64,000 bases of DNA from JANMMJ01 sp964543235 (GTDB lineage Bacteria > Pseudomonadota > Alphaproteobacteria > Rhizobiales > Aestuariivirgaceae). Under the pieces are notes generated by a model that saw only the letters and a program-made list of their open reading frames with translations, had not been told where the DNA came from and made no database searches. Shown here one piece after another: positions 25,674 through 33,951 of this stretch. The stretch spans positions 1 to 64,000 of the forward strand of contig CAZIXE010000012.1 of assembly GCA_964543235.1 (NCBI GenBank). The letters are read 5' to 3'. The position numbers and the translations under genes were made by a program. Position 1 is the first letter of the stretch, and each line of letters begins with the position of its first letter.

Positions 25674-26552
25674 ATGACAGTCGCCGTTCACCCTGACCGC
25701 AACTTCAAGTACTGGCTGATCGGCCCAGCCATTTTCCTCCTGCTGCTCATCGGCCTGTTCCCACTAGTCTACTCGCTGGTGGTGAGCTTCATGCGCATCA
25801 CCATGCTGGAAGTCGATACCTCCTTTGCCGGCCTCGAAAACTACGCTCAGCTCTTTCGGGACAAGCGCCTATGGCAGGCGCTTCTGCATACCGGCATCAT
25901 CGTCGTCATCGCCCTGCCTATCGAGCTCCTCCTCGGCCTGGCCATGGCCTACCTGTTTCTCGAGCGCATGCCGGCCCGACAGATCTTCGTTTCACTTCTG
26001 GTGCTGCCGACCATCATCTCGCCGATTGTGGCCGGAGCGACCTGGAGAATCATGTTCGACAACCGTTACGGCCCGATCAACCAGATACTCGGCTGGATAG
26101 CGGGTCATCCGGTGCCGGCGCTGTGGACGGTCAATCCCAATCTCGTCTATCCGGCCATCATCTTCTGCGAAATCTGGCAATGGACGCCGTTCATGTTCCT
26201 GATCCTGCTCGCAGCACTGTCGAACGTCGACCGGTCGCTAACCGAAGCGGCCGAACTTGACGGCGCGAAGTTCTGGCGGACATTCCGGTTCATTGTCCTG
26301 CCGGCAATCTGGCCGGTGATGGCGATTGCCATTCTCATCCGTGGCCTCGACCTGTTCCGCATCTTCGACATCATCTGGGCGCTGACGATGGGCGGTCCCG
26401 GTACCCGCACGGAAACGATCTCGGTCTACACATACGTCCAGGGCTTTCAACAGTTCGAAACCAGTTACACTGCGGCAATTGCTTTCCTGGTCATATTCAT
26501 CCTCACTATCATCGTCGTGTGGGCCATACGCCGCATGGGGCTGGCTAAATGA
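25674..26552 (+). CDS. ABC sugar transporter permease (MalF type)
   Basis: A 292-residue inner-membrane protein with six predicted transmembrane segments (first at about residues 14-36) and the EAA loop near residues 190-210 (LTEAAELDGAKFWRTFRFIVLP). It pairs with the next gene to form the CUT1 channel. Its ribosome binding site is weak and it follows the palindromic element, consistent with lower expression than the binding protein. It overlaps the second permease as ATGA. Confidence 0.92.
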   Translation: MTVAVHPDRNFKYWLIGPAIFLLLLIGLFPLVYSLVVSFMRITMLEVDTSFAGLENYAQLFRDKRLWQALLHTGIIVVIALPIELLLGLAMAYLFLERMPARQIFVSLLVLPTIISPIVAGATWRIMFDNRYGPINQILGWIAGHPVPALWTVNPNLVYPAIIFCEIWQWTPFMFLILLAALSNVDRSLTEAAELDGAKFWRTFRFIVLPAIWPVMAIAILIRGLDLFRIFDIIWALTMGGPGTRTETISVYTYVQGFQQFETSYTAAIAFLVIFILTIIVVWAIRRMGLAK

Positions 26553-27388
26553 GTGGCCAGCCGTTTCACCGCCGCAGGGATGTGCGGCTCGGTTTGCGCT
26601 ATGCGGTGGCGCTGGTGCTGGTCGTCTTCTTCCTTTTCCCCGTCTACTGGCTGTTTTCGATCTCGTTCAAGACGCCGGATGAGATCTTTGCGTTTCCGCC
26701 GGTTTGGTATCCGAGCAGCATCCAGTTCGGCAACTACAGGGTGCTGTTCAAGGACGGCGATGCTGCGACGGTGTGGAACAGCCTGGTGCTCGCATCAGTT
26801 TCGACCTTCTTCGCCATGATCTTCGGCACGATCGCTGCCTACAGCCTGGTGCGATTCAAGACCGGCGGAGAAAACCTTGCGGTTTGGATCATCTCGCAGC
26901 GTATGATGCCACCGGTCGCAATCGTGTTCCCGGTGTTCCTGCTCTATGTCTATCTGGGGTGGGTCGATACCTATCACGGCCTGATCATCCTCTACACCGC
27001 CTTCAGCCTGCCCTATGTCATCTGGATGATGCGCGGCTATATCGAGGACATCCCGCTGGAACTCGAGGAAAGTGCACTGGTCGATGGCTGCACGCGCTGG
27101 CAGGTCGTTTGGAAAGTGGTCATTCCCATGGCCCGATCGGGACTCTTCGCGACCGCAGTGTTCACCTTTGTATTCGCCTGGAACGACTTCCTGTTTGCGC
27201 TGGTTCTCACCCGGACCGAGGTCACGACATATACCGTCCAGGTCACCCACTACTTCGGCGGCCAATCCAATTTCTGGGCCAAGATTGCGGCAATGTCGGT
27301 CCTGGGGACTATTCCGGTATTCTTCGCCGTGGCAACCATGCAGCGTTATCTGGTGCGGGGCATCTCTATGGGAGCAGTCAAGGGCTAG
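26549..27388 (+). CDS. ABC sugar transporter permease (MalG type)
   Basis: A 279-residue inner-membrane protein, six transmembrane segments, with the EAA loop LEESALVDGCTRWQVVWKVVIP around residues 172-193. It is the second channel subunit of the CUT1 importer. Two bases separate its stop from the ATPase start. Confidence 0.92.
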   Translation: MSGQPFHRRRDVRLGLRYAVALVLVVFFLFPVYWLFSISFKTPDEIFAFPPVWYPSSIQFGNYRVLFKDGDAATVWNSLVLASVSTFFAMIFGTIAAYSLVRFKTGGENLAVWIISQRMMPPVAIVFPVFLLYVYLGWVDTYHGLIILYTAFSLPYVIWMMRGYIEDIPLELEESALVDGCTRWQVVWKVVIPMARSGLFATAVFTFVFAWNDFLFALVLTRTEVTTYTVQVTHYFGGQSNFWAKIAAMSVLGTIPVFFAVATMQRYLVRGISMGAVKG

Positions 27389-27390
27389 AC

Positions 27391-28464
27391 ATGTCAGATC
27401 TCAAGATCGCTGGGCTGCACAAGTATTATGGGATGTTTCACGCGGTCAGGGGCATCGATCTCGACGTGCCTTCCGGTGAGTTCACGGTGCTGGTGGGACC
27501 GTCAGGCTGCGGGAAGTCGACGCTGCTCAGGACCATAGCTGGTCTTGAGGAAGCGAGCGCCGGCACCATTGAGATCGGCAACAAGGATGTCACCTGGGCC
27601 AGGCCACGTGATCGCGATATCGCCATGGTATTCCAGAACTATGCGCTCTATCCCTATCTCAACGTCTACGAAAACATTGCGTTCGGGCTTAGAGCGCGCA
27701 AATTCTCCAAGATTGAGATCGAACAGCGAGTCAGCCGCGCGGCGGGCATGCTCGGTATCAATGCCCTGTTGGAGCGTTTCCCCCGTGAACTCTCCGGCGG
27801 GCAGCGGCAGCGGGTGGCGATTGGCCGTGCCATCGTGCGCGACGCCCGCCTGTTCCTGTTCGATGAGCCGCTCAGCAATCTCGACGCGCAGCTGCGCGAC
27901 GAAATGCGGGCGGAAATCAAGCGGCTGCACCAGGAGCTCGGGCGGACGATGATCTACGTTACCCACGATCAGATTGAGGCGATGACTCTCGCCGACCGGA
28001 TCGTGCTGCTCCGTGACGGCGTGATCGAGCAGCAAGGCGCGCCGCTTGATCTGTTCGAGCGGCCGGCGAGCAAATTTGTGGCAGGCTTCCTCGGGAGCCC
28101 CAAGATGAATTTCATTCCGGCAACGGTTGCGGGAAAGAGCTTCGTTCTAGCTGATGGAACAAAGCTACCGGTGCCGGCGCATGCGCTAATCGGGGGGCAA
28201 GAGACGGTCATAATCGGCATCAGGCCACAATACATCACGCGGGCAGGCAAGTCGGCCGCTGCCGGCCATGCCCATGTCACCACGGTGGTCGAGCTCGTGC
28301 AGCCGACTGGATCGCGCACCCAGGTGACCTTTCCACTTGGAGGCGTTGTTTCTGTTGCGGAGCTTGATCCTCGGGATGCGGCCGCCCCAGGTGAGAAGGT
28401 AACGCTCTCGCTGGACATGCGGCGTGCCGTGTTGATCGACCCGCAAAGTGAGAAGGTCATCTAA
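27391..28464 (+). CDS. ABC sugar transporter ATP-binding protein (MalK/UgpC type)
   Basis: A 357-residue ATPase: Walker A GPSGCGKST, Q-loop FQNYALYPY, signature LSGGQRQRVAIGRA, Walker B LFLFDEPLSNLD, H-loop VTHDQ, then a C-terminal TOBE/regulatory domain from about residue 235. A much longer open frame (from 26704) reads through in the same phase but is just an extension over the permease gene; the start at 27391 gives the family N-terminus. It energises the importer encoded by the three preceding genes. Confidence 0.94.
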   Translation: MSDLKIAGLHKYYGMFHAVRGIDLDVPSGEFTVLVGPSGCGKSTLLRTIAGLEEASAGTIEIGNKDVTWARPRDRDIAMVFQNYALYPYLNVYENIAFGLRARKFSKIEIEQRVSRAAGMLGINALLERFPRELSGGQRQRVAIGRAIVRDARLFLFDEPLSNLDAQLRDEMRAEIKRLHQELGRTMIYVTHDQIEAMTLADRIVLLRDGVIEQQGAPLDLFERPASKFVAGFLGSPKMNFIPATVAGKSFVLADGTKLPVPAHALIGGQETVIIGIRPQYITRAGKSAAAGHAHVTTVVELVQPTGSRTQVTFPLGGVVSVAELDPRDAAAPGEKVTLSLDMRRAVLIDPQSEKVI

Positions 28465-28484
28465 GACAATAGTGAGAGGGGAAC

Positions 28485-30449
28485 ATGGCCAGAAGCACAG
28501 CGAGCCGAGCCGTCAAATTGTATGGAACCGAGGTGCCTGACGGCAAACGCCGGGAACTGAAAGCGGGTGCGCTGACGGCGATGCTCGACAATGGCGCCGT
28601 CCGTTACATTCGCTATCACGGAGCCGAGGTCCTGCGCGGCATAGCTTATCTGGTGCGGGACAAGAACTGGGGTACTTATGCTCCCGCAATCGAGAATCTC
28701 AAGATCAGACAGGGCACGAAAGGGTTCAGCGTCAGGTACACTGCAACATGCAAGGACGACAGCCAAAGCATCCGTTACGCCGCCACGATTGAAGGCACGC
28801 CCGACGGAAGCCTGACATTCTCTGCCACTGCTACGCCACTCACCAGCTTTCTGACAAACAGGACCGGGTTTGTAGTGCTGCACCCTCTCGAGGGTGTTGT
28901 TGATCGGCCGGTTGAGGTCATTCACACCGACGGCAAGAAGGAGAAACGGAAGTTTCCGAAGTACATCAGCCCCGGGCAGCCGATCTTCGAGATCCGGTCG
29001 CTCAAGCATACGGTAATGCCAGGAGTGACGGCCACGGTGCTAATGGAGGGCAACAAGTTCGAGATGGAAGATCATCGCAACTGGATGGACGCCTCCTACA
29101 AGACCTATGTGTGCTCGCTCCTTGACCCTTGGCCATACAAACTTGAAAAGGGTAAGACGTTTACGCAATCGGTGACACTGACAATTGCGGGAAGGGCCGC
29201 AAAGGCCGGGAAGCGTCGCTCATCCTCGGTCATCGATGTTGCACTGGGCGGTACCAGAGGACGGTTGCCGCGATTCGGTACTGGTGTGCCGATGGCCGAG
29301 GCACAAGCTGCCTTGGCGGAAGCGGCACTCATAGGTGCGGCAAAGCCGGCGTCACTGGTCTGTCAGATCGATGGCCGTCAGTCCGGACAAGAAAAGGCAG
29401 CGGCCGCCTTTGCAAAGCTCAAGTCGTTAACGGGCGTACCAGTGACGCTTGAGATCGTTCTTCCGGCAAAGTCACCGGCCATGGACGAAACCAGGGCCAT
29501 CTCCGATGCCGTCAGGACTGGCGGCCTGGTTCCCGATGCTGTCGTCGTGAGCCAAGCACATGACCTCAAATCTTTCCAACCCAATACGTCGCGACCATGG
29601 GGCCCCAGCTATGAAGAGATGGCTGCGGCGGCTCGGGCCTGCTTCCCGAACGCGCTGGTGGGTGGCGGTATGCTTTCCTACTTCACTGAACTGAACAGAA
29701 AGCCGGTGCCGCGACAGGTCTTTGACTTCATTACCCACACCGTCTGCCCGATCGTTCATGCGGCCGATGATATCTCTGTGATGGAGACCCTGGAGGCGTT
29801 GCCCTGGATAGTTGCATCGACCCGGGCCATGATCGGCAAGCAACCTTACCACCTTGGCCCGTCGAGCATTCCGTGCCGCGACAATCCCTATGGTGCTGCC
29901 GTCGCATCCAACCCGGGCAATGGCCGAGTTTGCCTTGCAGATATGGATCCGCGGCAGCGCGGCCTCTATGGAGCGTCGTGGTTGCTCGGCCTGGCAGCGG
30001 GATGCACTCAAGGTGGCCTTGATGCCGTAGCGCTTGCATCCGCCGTCGGTGCACAAGGGCTGATCTACCGAAAGGCGGCCTACCCGCAGCCCTGGTTTGA
30101 TGGCAATGACGCCCGCGTTTATCCTGCCTACCATGTGTTGGCGGGACTTGGTCCCCTGAGTGGGGTGCGAGGGCTTTCCGTTGCCAATGATGCGCCGTCA
30201 CGCATGACGGCAATCGGTGCGCAAATGAGGACCGGCAGGATCCTGTGGTTGGCCAACCGGACGGGTGAAAAGCAGAAAGTGAAGATCAGAGGCCTTGACG
30301 GTCCGGCGCGCATCCATGTGATCGACGAAGCAAGCTTTGCAGCTGCAACACGCGATCCCGCTATGCTGAGCGTGGAGGGAAGTTCGCTCCGGAAAGTTAG
30401 CGATATTGAACTTGCGCCATATGCCGTTGTACGCATCATGACAACATAG
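28485..30449 (+). CDS. D-apionate lactonase-like protein (ApnL family)
   Basis: A 654-residue cytosolic protein. It opens with LYGTEVPDGK and continues with VRYIRYHGAEVLRGIAYLVRDKNWGTY, LTNRTGFVVLHP and MEDHRNWMDASYKTYV. I recognise these as the pattern of D-apionate lactonase (ApnL): an N-terminal beta-sandwich, a central TIM barrel (about residues 255-560) and a C-terminal beta domain. ApnL opens D-apionolactone to D-apionate, a branched-chain sugar acid derived from plant apiose. The neighbouring importer, kinase and aldolase fit such a pathway. The exact substrate is inferred. A GAGAGGGGA ribosome binding site precedes the ATG. Confidence 0.75.
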   Translation: MARSTASRAVKLYGTEVPDGKRRELKAGALTAMLDNGAVRYIRYHGAEVLRGIAYLVRDKNWGTYAPAIENLKIRQGTKGFSVRYTATCKDDSQSIRYAATIEGTPDGSLTFSATATPLTSFLTNRTGFVVLHPLEGVVDRPVEVIHTDGKKEKRKFPKYISPGQPIFEIRSLKHTVMPGVTATVLMEGNKFEMEDHRNWMDASYKTYVCSLLDPWPYKLEKGKTFTQSVTLTIAGRAAKAGKRRSSSVIDVALGGTRGRLPRFGTGVPMAEAQAALAEAALIGAAKPASLVCQIDGRQSGQEKAAAAFAKLKSLTGVPVTLEIVLPAKSPAMDETRAISDAVRTGGLVPDAVVVSQAHDLKSFQPNTSRPWGPSYEEMAAAARACFPNALVGGGMLSYFTELNRKPVPRQVFDFITHTVCPIVHAADDISVMETLEALPWIVASTRAMIGKQPYHLGPSSIPCRDNPYGAAVASNPGNGRVCLADMDPRQRGLYGASWLLGLAAGCTQGGLDAVALASAVGAQGLIYRKAAYPQPWFDGNDARVYPAYHVLAGLGPLSGVRGLSVANDAPSRMTAIGAQMRTGRILWLANRTGEKQKVKIRGLDGPARIHVIDEASFAAATRDPAMLSVEGSSLRKVSDIELAPYAVVRIMTT

Positions 30450-30452
30450 GCC

Positions 30453-31712
30453 ATGCTGCTTGGGTGCATCGCCGACGACTTCACGGGCGCAACTGATCTT
30501 GCCAATACGCTGGCCCGTGAAGGCATGCGGACAGTGCTCACCATTGGAACTCCCAGCAATCGGGCGCCGGATGCGGATGCCGTTGTGGTGGCTCTCAAGT
30601 CCCGCACCATTCCGGCTGAGCAAGCGACCGCGCAATCACTCGCCGCCTGTCGTTGGCTGAAGAGAGACGGTGCCAGGCAAATTCTCTTCAAGTACTGCTC
30701 AACATTTGATTCGACTGACAAGGGCAATATTGGTCCCGTCGCGGATGCTTTGCTTGATGAGCTCAATGCAGAGTTCAGCATTGCTTGCCCCGCCTTCCCA
30801 GAGAACGGCAGGACGATCTATCTCGGGCACCTTTTCGTCGGCGATGCGTTGCTCTCTGACTCCGGTATGCGTGACCACCCTATTACACCGATGCGCGACG
30901 CCAATCTGGTGCGCGTACTGAGCCGCCAGACGCGCGGCAAGGTCGGTCTCGTGCGCCTTGCAAAGGTGAGAGAAGGCGCCTCTGCCATTTCTCAATCTTT
31001 CGCCTCACTGCGGGCACTAGGCTACCGATATGCGATCGTCGATGCGCTGGTGGATGAAGATCTCCGGCAGATCGGTGCCGCATGCGAGTCCCTCGCGTTG
31101 GTGACTGGCGGTTCCGGCGTCGCACTTGGTCTTCCTGGAAACTTCCGGCGTGCCGGCCTCCTGCCAGAGAGGGTGGATTTGACGCCGCTGGCGCCAGTTG
31201 GCGGCCACGCCGCCGTCTTATCCGGGAGTTGTTCTGAGGCCACACTCCGGCAGGTCAAAGCAATGAAAGCCCGACATCCATCCCGTTTCGTCTCGCCACT
31301 GGAAGTCTCGCTCAACCCGTCGTCCGTTGTTGAGGAGGTCGTCAAGTGGGCGCTGCCACTTCTTGGCAGCGGGCCAGTGCTGATTTATTCCTCTGCCTCA
31401 CCTGAGAAGGTCTCCGTTGCTCACAACCGGCTTGGACGAGTGAGGGCGGCGGCTGTCATCGAGGAAGCAATGGCCCAGATTGCGGTGAGCCTGGTGAGGA
31501 GTGGCGTTCGGCGGCTTGTCGTGGCTGGCGGCGAGACGTCCGGCGCAGTGGTAAGGGCGTTGGGCCTGCAAGCACTCGCGGTTGGGCCGCAGATCGATCC
31601 TGGTGTGCCAGCTGTCGCATCGATCGGCGATCCAAGAATTGCCATGGCATTGAAATCGGGGAACTTTGGGCTCGATGATTTCTTCCTAAGGGCGGTTGAG
31701 CGGCTCAAATGA
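30453..31712 (+). CDS. Four-carbon acid sugar kinase (DUF1537; OtnK/OiaK-like)
   Basis: A 419-residue kinase of the DUF1537 family, which phosphorylates sugar acids such as 3-oxo-tetronate (OtnK) or 3-oxo-isoapionate (OiaK). The N-terminal acid-sugar-binding DDFTGATDLANTL and the KYCSTFDST motif are present, and the C-terminal nucleotide domain shows the glycine-rich VAGGETSGAVV. It begins 3 bases after the lactonase and overlaps the aldolase gene (ATGA). Context with an ApnL-like lactonase favours an OiaK-like role; context with an OtnC-like aldolase favours OtnK. Both are possible. Confidence 0.85.
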   Translation: MLLGCIADDFTGATDLANTLAREGMRTVLTIGTPSNRAPDADAVVVALKSRTIPAEQATAQSLAACRWLKRDGARQILFKYCSTFDSTDKGNIGPVADALLDELNAEFSIACPAFPENGRTIYLGHLFVGDALLSDSGMRDHPITPMRDANLVRVLSRQTRGKVGLVRLAKVREGASAISQSFASLRALGYRYAIVDALVDEDLRQIGAACESLALVTGGSGVALGLPGNFRRAGLLPERVDLTPLAPVGGHAAVLSGSCSEATLRQVKAMKARHPSRFVSPLEVSLNPSSVVEEVVKWALPLLGSGPVLIYSSASPEKVSVAHNRLGRVRAAAVIEEAMAQIAVSLVRSGVRRLVVAGGETSGAVVRALGLQALAVGPQIDPGVPAVASIGDPRIAMALKSGNFGLDDFFLRAVERLK

Positions 31713-32347
31713 CCGAAGCGCAGATGCGCGAGCGGGTCGTGGCACTCGCCCGCTCGATGTTTGAGCGGCGGCTGACCTTTGGCAGTTCAGGGAACATCAG
31801 CGTCCGCATTGCCGACGGATGGCTGATGACCCCAACTGGCTCATCGCTGGGGCGACTTGATCCGGCGCGCCTTTCAAAGCTCGATGACGATGGACACCTG
31901 ATTTCAGGCGACGCCCCGACAAAGGAGAGTTTTCTGCATCTCGCGATCTACAGGCGAAGAGCAAAGGCCGGCGCCGTTGTCCACTTGCATTCGACATACT
32001 CCGTCGCCGTTTCATGCCTTGATGGCATCAATCAACGCGATGTTCTGCCGCCGATCACGGCCTATTATGTCATGCGGGTTGGCAAGCTGCCGCTCGTTCC
32101 GTACTTTGCCCCGGGAGACAAATCACTCGGCGACGCAGTCGGCCGTCTCGCGGCGCGGCATTCGGCCGTGCTGCTTGCCAACCATGGACCGGTAGTTGCA
32201 GGCACCGATTTGAATGCCGCCGTTGATGCGATCGAGGAACTCGAAGAAACCGCGCGGCTCTACCTGCTGCTGCACGGCCGTCCGGCACATTTTCTAACTG
32301 ATGCACAGGTTACCGACCTCAGACGCCGTTTTCCTTCTGCAGGCTGA
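31709..32347 (+). CDS. Class II aldolase/adducin family protein (OtnC-like decarboxylase)
   Basis: A 212-residue zinc-dependent enzyme of the class II aldolase family: GSSGNISVR phosphate loop, a catalytic Glu in PTKESFLHL, the zinc ligands HLHS and a third His in LLANHGPVV. OtnC decarboxylates 3-oxo-tetronate-4-phosphate to dihydroxyacetone phosphate. A kinase-aldolase ATGA pair is the hallmark of OtnK-OtnC. Last gene of the operon. A CTGAGT/ACTCAG dyad spans its stop and that of the convergent GMC gene. Confidence 0.85.
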   Translation: MTEAQMRERVVALARSMFERRLTFGSSGNISVRIADGWLMTPTGSSLGRLDPARLSKLDDDGHLISGDAPTKESFLHLAIYRRRAKAGAVVHLHSTYSVAVSCLDGINQRDVLPPITAYYVMRVGKLPLVPYFAPGDKSLGDAVGRLAARHSAVLLANHGPVVAGTDLNAAVDAIEELEETARLYLLLHGRPAHFLTDAQVTDLRRRFPSAG

Positions 32348-32361
32348 GTTGTCTGATTGAC

Positions 32362-33951
32362 TCAGGAGTCCAACTCGCTTGCGAGTTTGCGCACGATGCG
32401 GTCGGCGTTGGCCATAATTGTGAAGCCGATCGTGGAACCGGCAATGGCCGGAAAGTTGGCGGAGTCGACAATATGCACTCGCTTCAGTCCCGCGGGCCGG
32501 CCCAACACATCGGAAGCATAGATGGCGTGGGTGCCGCCCATGGGAAAACTTCCGCCGGTATGGAAGCTGCGCCCCGGGGGGACAAGTTGCAGATATGCCG
32601 GCGGGATGATGCCAAAGGATAGAAGATGGCGGCGCAACAACCGCTGCGCGTTGCGCGCAACTGTCCTTGCCCGCGGGTTCGCGCTACCGCGAATGGTGAG
32701 GCGCACCGCTGAGGAGGCGGATGGCTCGACAATGAGTTCGAGATGGCCGGAGTCGGAAGATGGCAGGTATCCCTGAATCATGTAAAAACGCCCGGCTATG
32801 GACGTAACCGGCATTGGCGGCGGGATCATGCCGCGCAAGGCGTGCAAGAAGATGTCGTTCAGCCCGTAGAGTTGAAAGTGCAGGTAGTCATTCGAGATAT
32901 CCGGGTTGAGCATCTCGAGAAAAATCTCTGCGAGCGCAAATCTGATCGGTTCTTGCTGCGCCCGGTATGAAATCAGCGGGAAGAAGAAGTACTGGCTATC
33001 CTGAATTCTGATCGGTTCGTTGAAGCGTCGCAGTGAACGAGCGATTATGTTCGTGGTGGCGAAATGGCCGGTTGCGAGGAAGACTCTTCTGGCTTTCCAC
33101 TGCCTGACACCGTGACCATCCGGGCTTGCCGTCGTAAGCGTGACATGCTTGCCGGTCTCGGCAAATTCCATGGCGCAGTGGCCCCGATGTATCTTGGTTC
33201 CCGACTGTTCGATCTGCCTGAACAGAAGTCTCGGGTTGAAAATTGCACCATAGACACATCCGCCCAGGCACATGCCGCAGTAGCGGCATCCCCCTGCGTT
33301 GCGGGAAGCATCTACCGCGAGGCGGGCCCGCCCAAAGCTGATGCCGGCGCGCGCGAGAGCTTCGCTTCGCTTTTCCAAGGCATCCATGAGTGCCCGGGTC
33401 TGGCGGGAGCGCGCCAGAGCCGATGGTGCGCCGACATGGAGCGGGAATTCCACCGCAAGACGGTCCGTTTCTGCCGCCAACGGAACGTAGCGCAGCACGT
33501 TTCGATAGGAGCGATCCATGTCCCCGGGCGGAACCGGCCAGTGTCGGAAATTGTGGGATCCATAGGGCAGCATGGCCGCTCCCCAGACATTTCCGAACCC
33601 GCCGAAGCCGTGCGACAGTTCGGTGGTGCAGTCCTCGTAGCGCACCGACAGGAGTTCCGGGTTGCGATAGGGAAAATCCGAACCAAAGAGCAGACGCCGC
33701 TCGATGCCCCTGGCAGATGCGGCTGGTGGCGGATACAGGCTGAGCCGAGCCGCGTCATCCCACTGATCCGGTGTCTGCGCCGCAAGTTCTGTTACCTGCT
33801 TTGCCTTTGCGGGATCGAGATCAAAGCCGACGTCAAGCACCTCGTAGGGCTTGTTGCAATCGCGGAGTGCCATCGCCGTTGCGATGGCACCCAAACCCGT
33901 CCCAACGATGAGGTTCTCGATGATACCCGCTCCGGCGAGCCGGTCAGGCAT
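32362..33951 (-). CDS. GMC family FAD oxidoreductase with CX2CX2CX3C motif
   Basis: A 529-residue flavoprotein. The N-terminal LIVGTGLGAIATA (residues 14-26) is the FAD dinucleotide fold and GFGGFGNVWG (115-124) matches the GMC FAD contact. The C-terminal block has HTGGSFPMGGTH and a closing DSANFPAIAGSTIGFTIMA. Cys222, 225, 228 and 232 form a CX2CX2CX3C pattern like a [4Fe-4S] ferredoxin motif; a Cys-rich segment at this place occurs in some GMC dehydrogenases that pass electrons to a cytochrome. Substrate unknown, presumably an alcohol. Its ATG overlaps the end of the aminotransferase gene by 8 bases, so the two are co-translated. Confidence 0.82.
   Translation of the reverse strand: MPDRLAGAGIIENLIVGTGLGAIATAMALRDCNKPYEVLDVGFDLDPAKAKQVTELAAQTPDQWDDAARLSLYPPPAASARGIERRLLFGSDFPYRNPELLSVRYEDCTTELSHGFGGFGNVWGAAMLPYGSHNFRHWPVPPGDMDRSYRNVLRYVPLAAETDRLAVEFPLHVGAPSALARSRQTRALMDALEKRSEALARAGISFGRARLAVDASRNAGGCRYCGMCLGGCVYGAIFNPRLLFRQIEQSGTKIHRGHCAMEFAETGKHVTLTTASPDGHGVRQWKARRVFLATGHFATTNIIARSLRRFNEPIRIQDSQYFFFPLISYRAQQEPIRFALAEIFLEMLNPDISNDYLHFQLYGLNDIFLHALRGMIPPPMPVTSIAGRFYMIQGYLPSSDSGHLELIVEPSASSAVRLTIRGSANPRARTVARNAQRLLRRHLLSFGIIPPAYLQLVPPGRSFHTGGSFPMGGTHAIYASDVLGRPAGLKRVHIVDSANFPAIAGSTIGFTIMANADRIVRKLASELDS

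Noticed and set aside
26704..27390. N-terminal extension of the ABC ATPase frame
   Set aside because: It overlaps the second permease gene and has no ATPase-like sequence; the ATG at 27391 fits the family.
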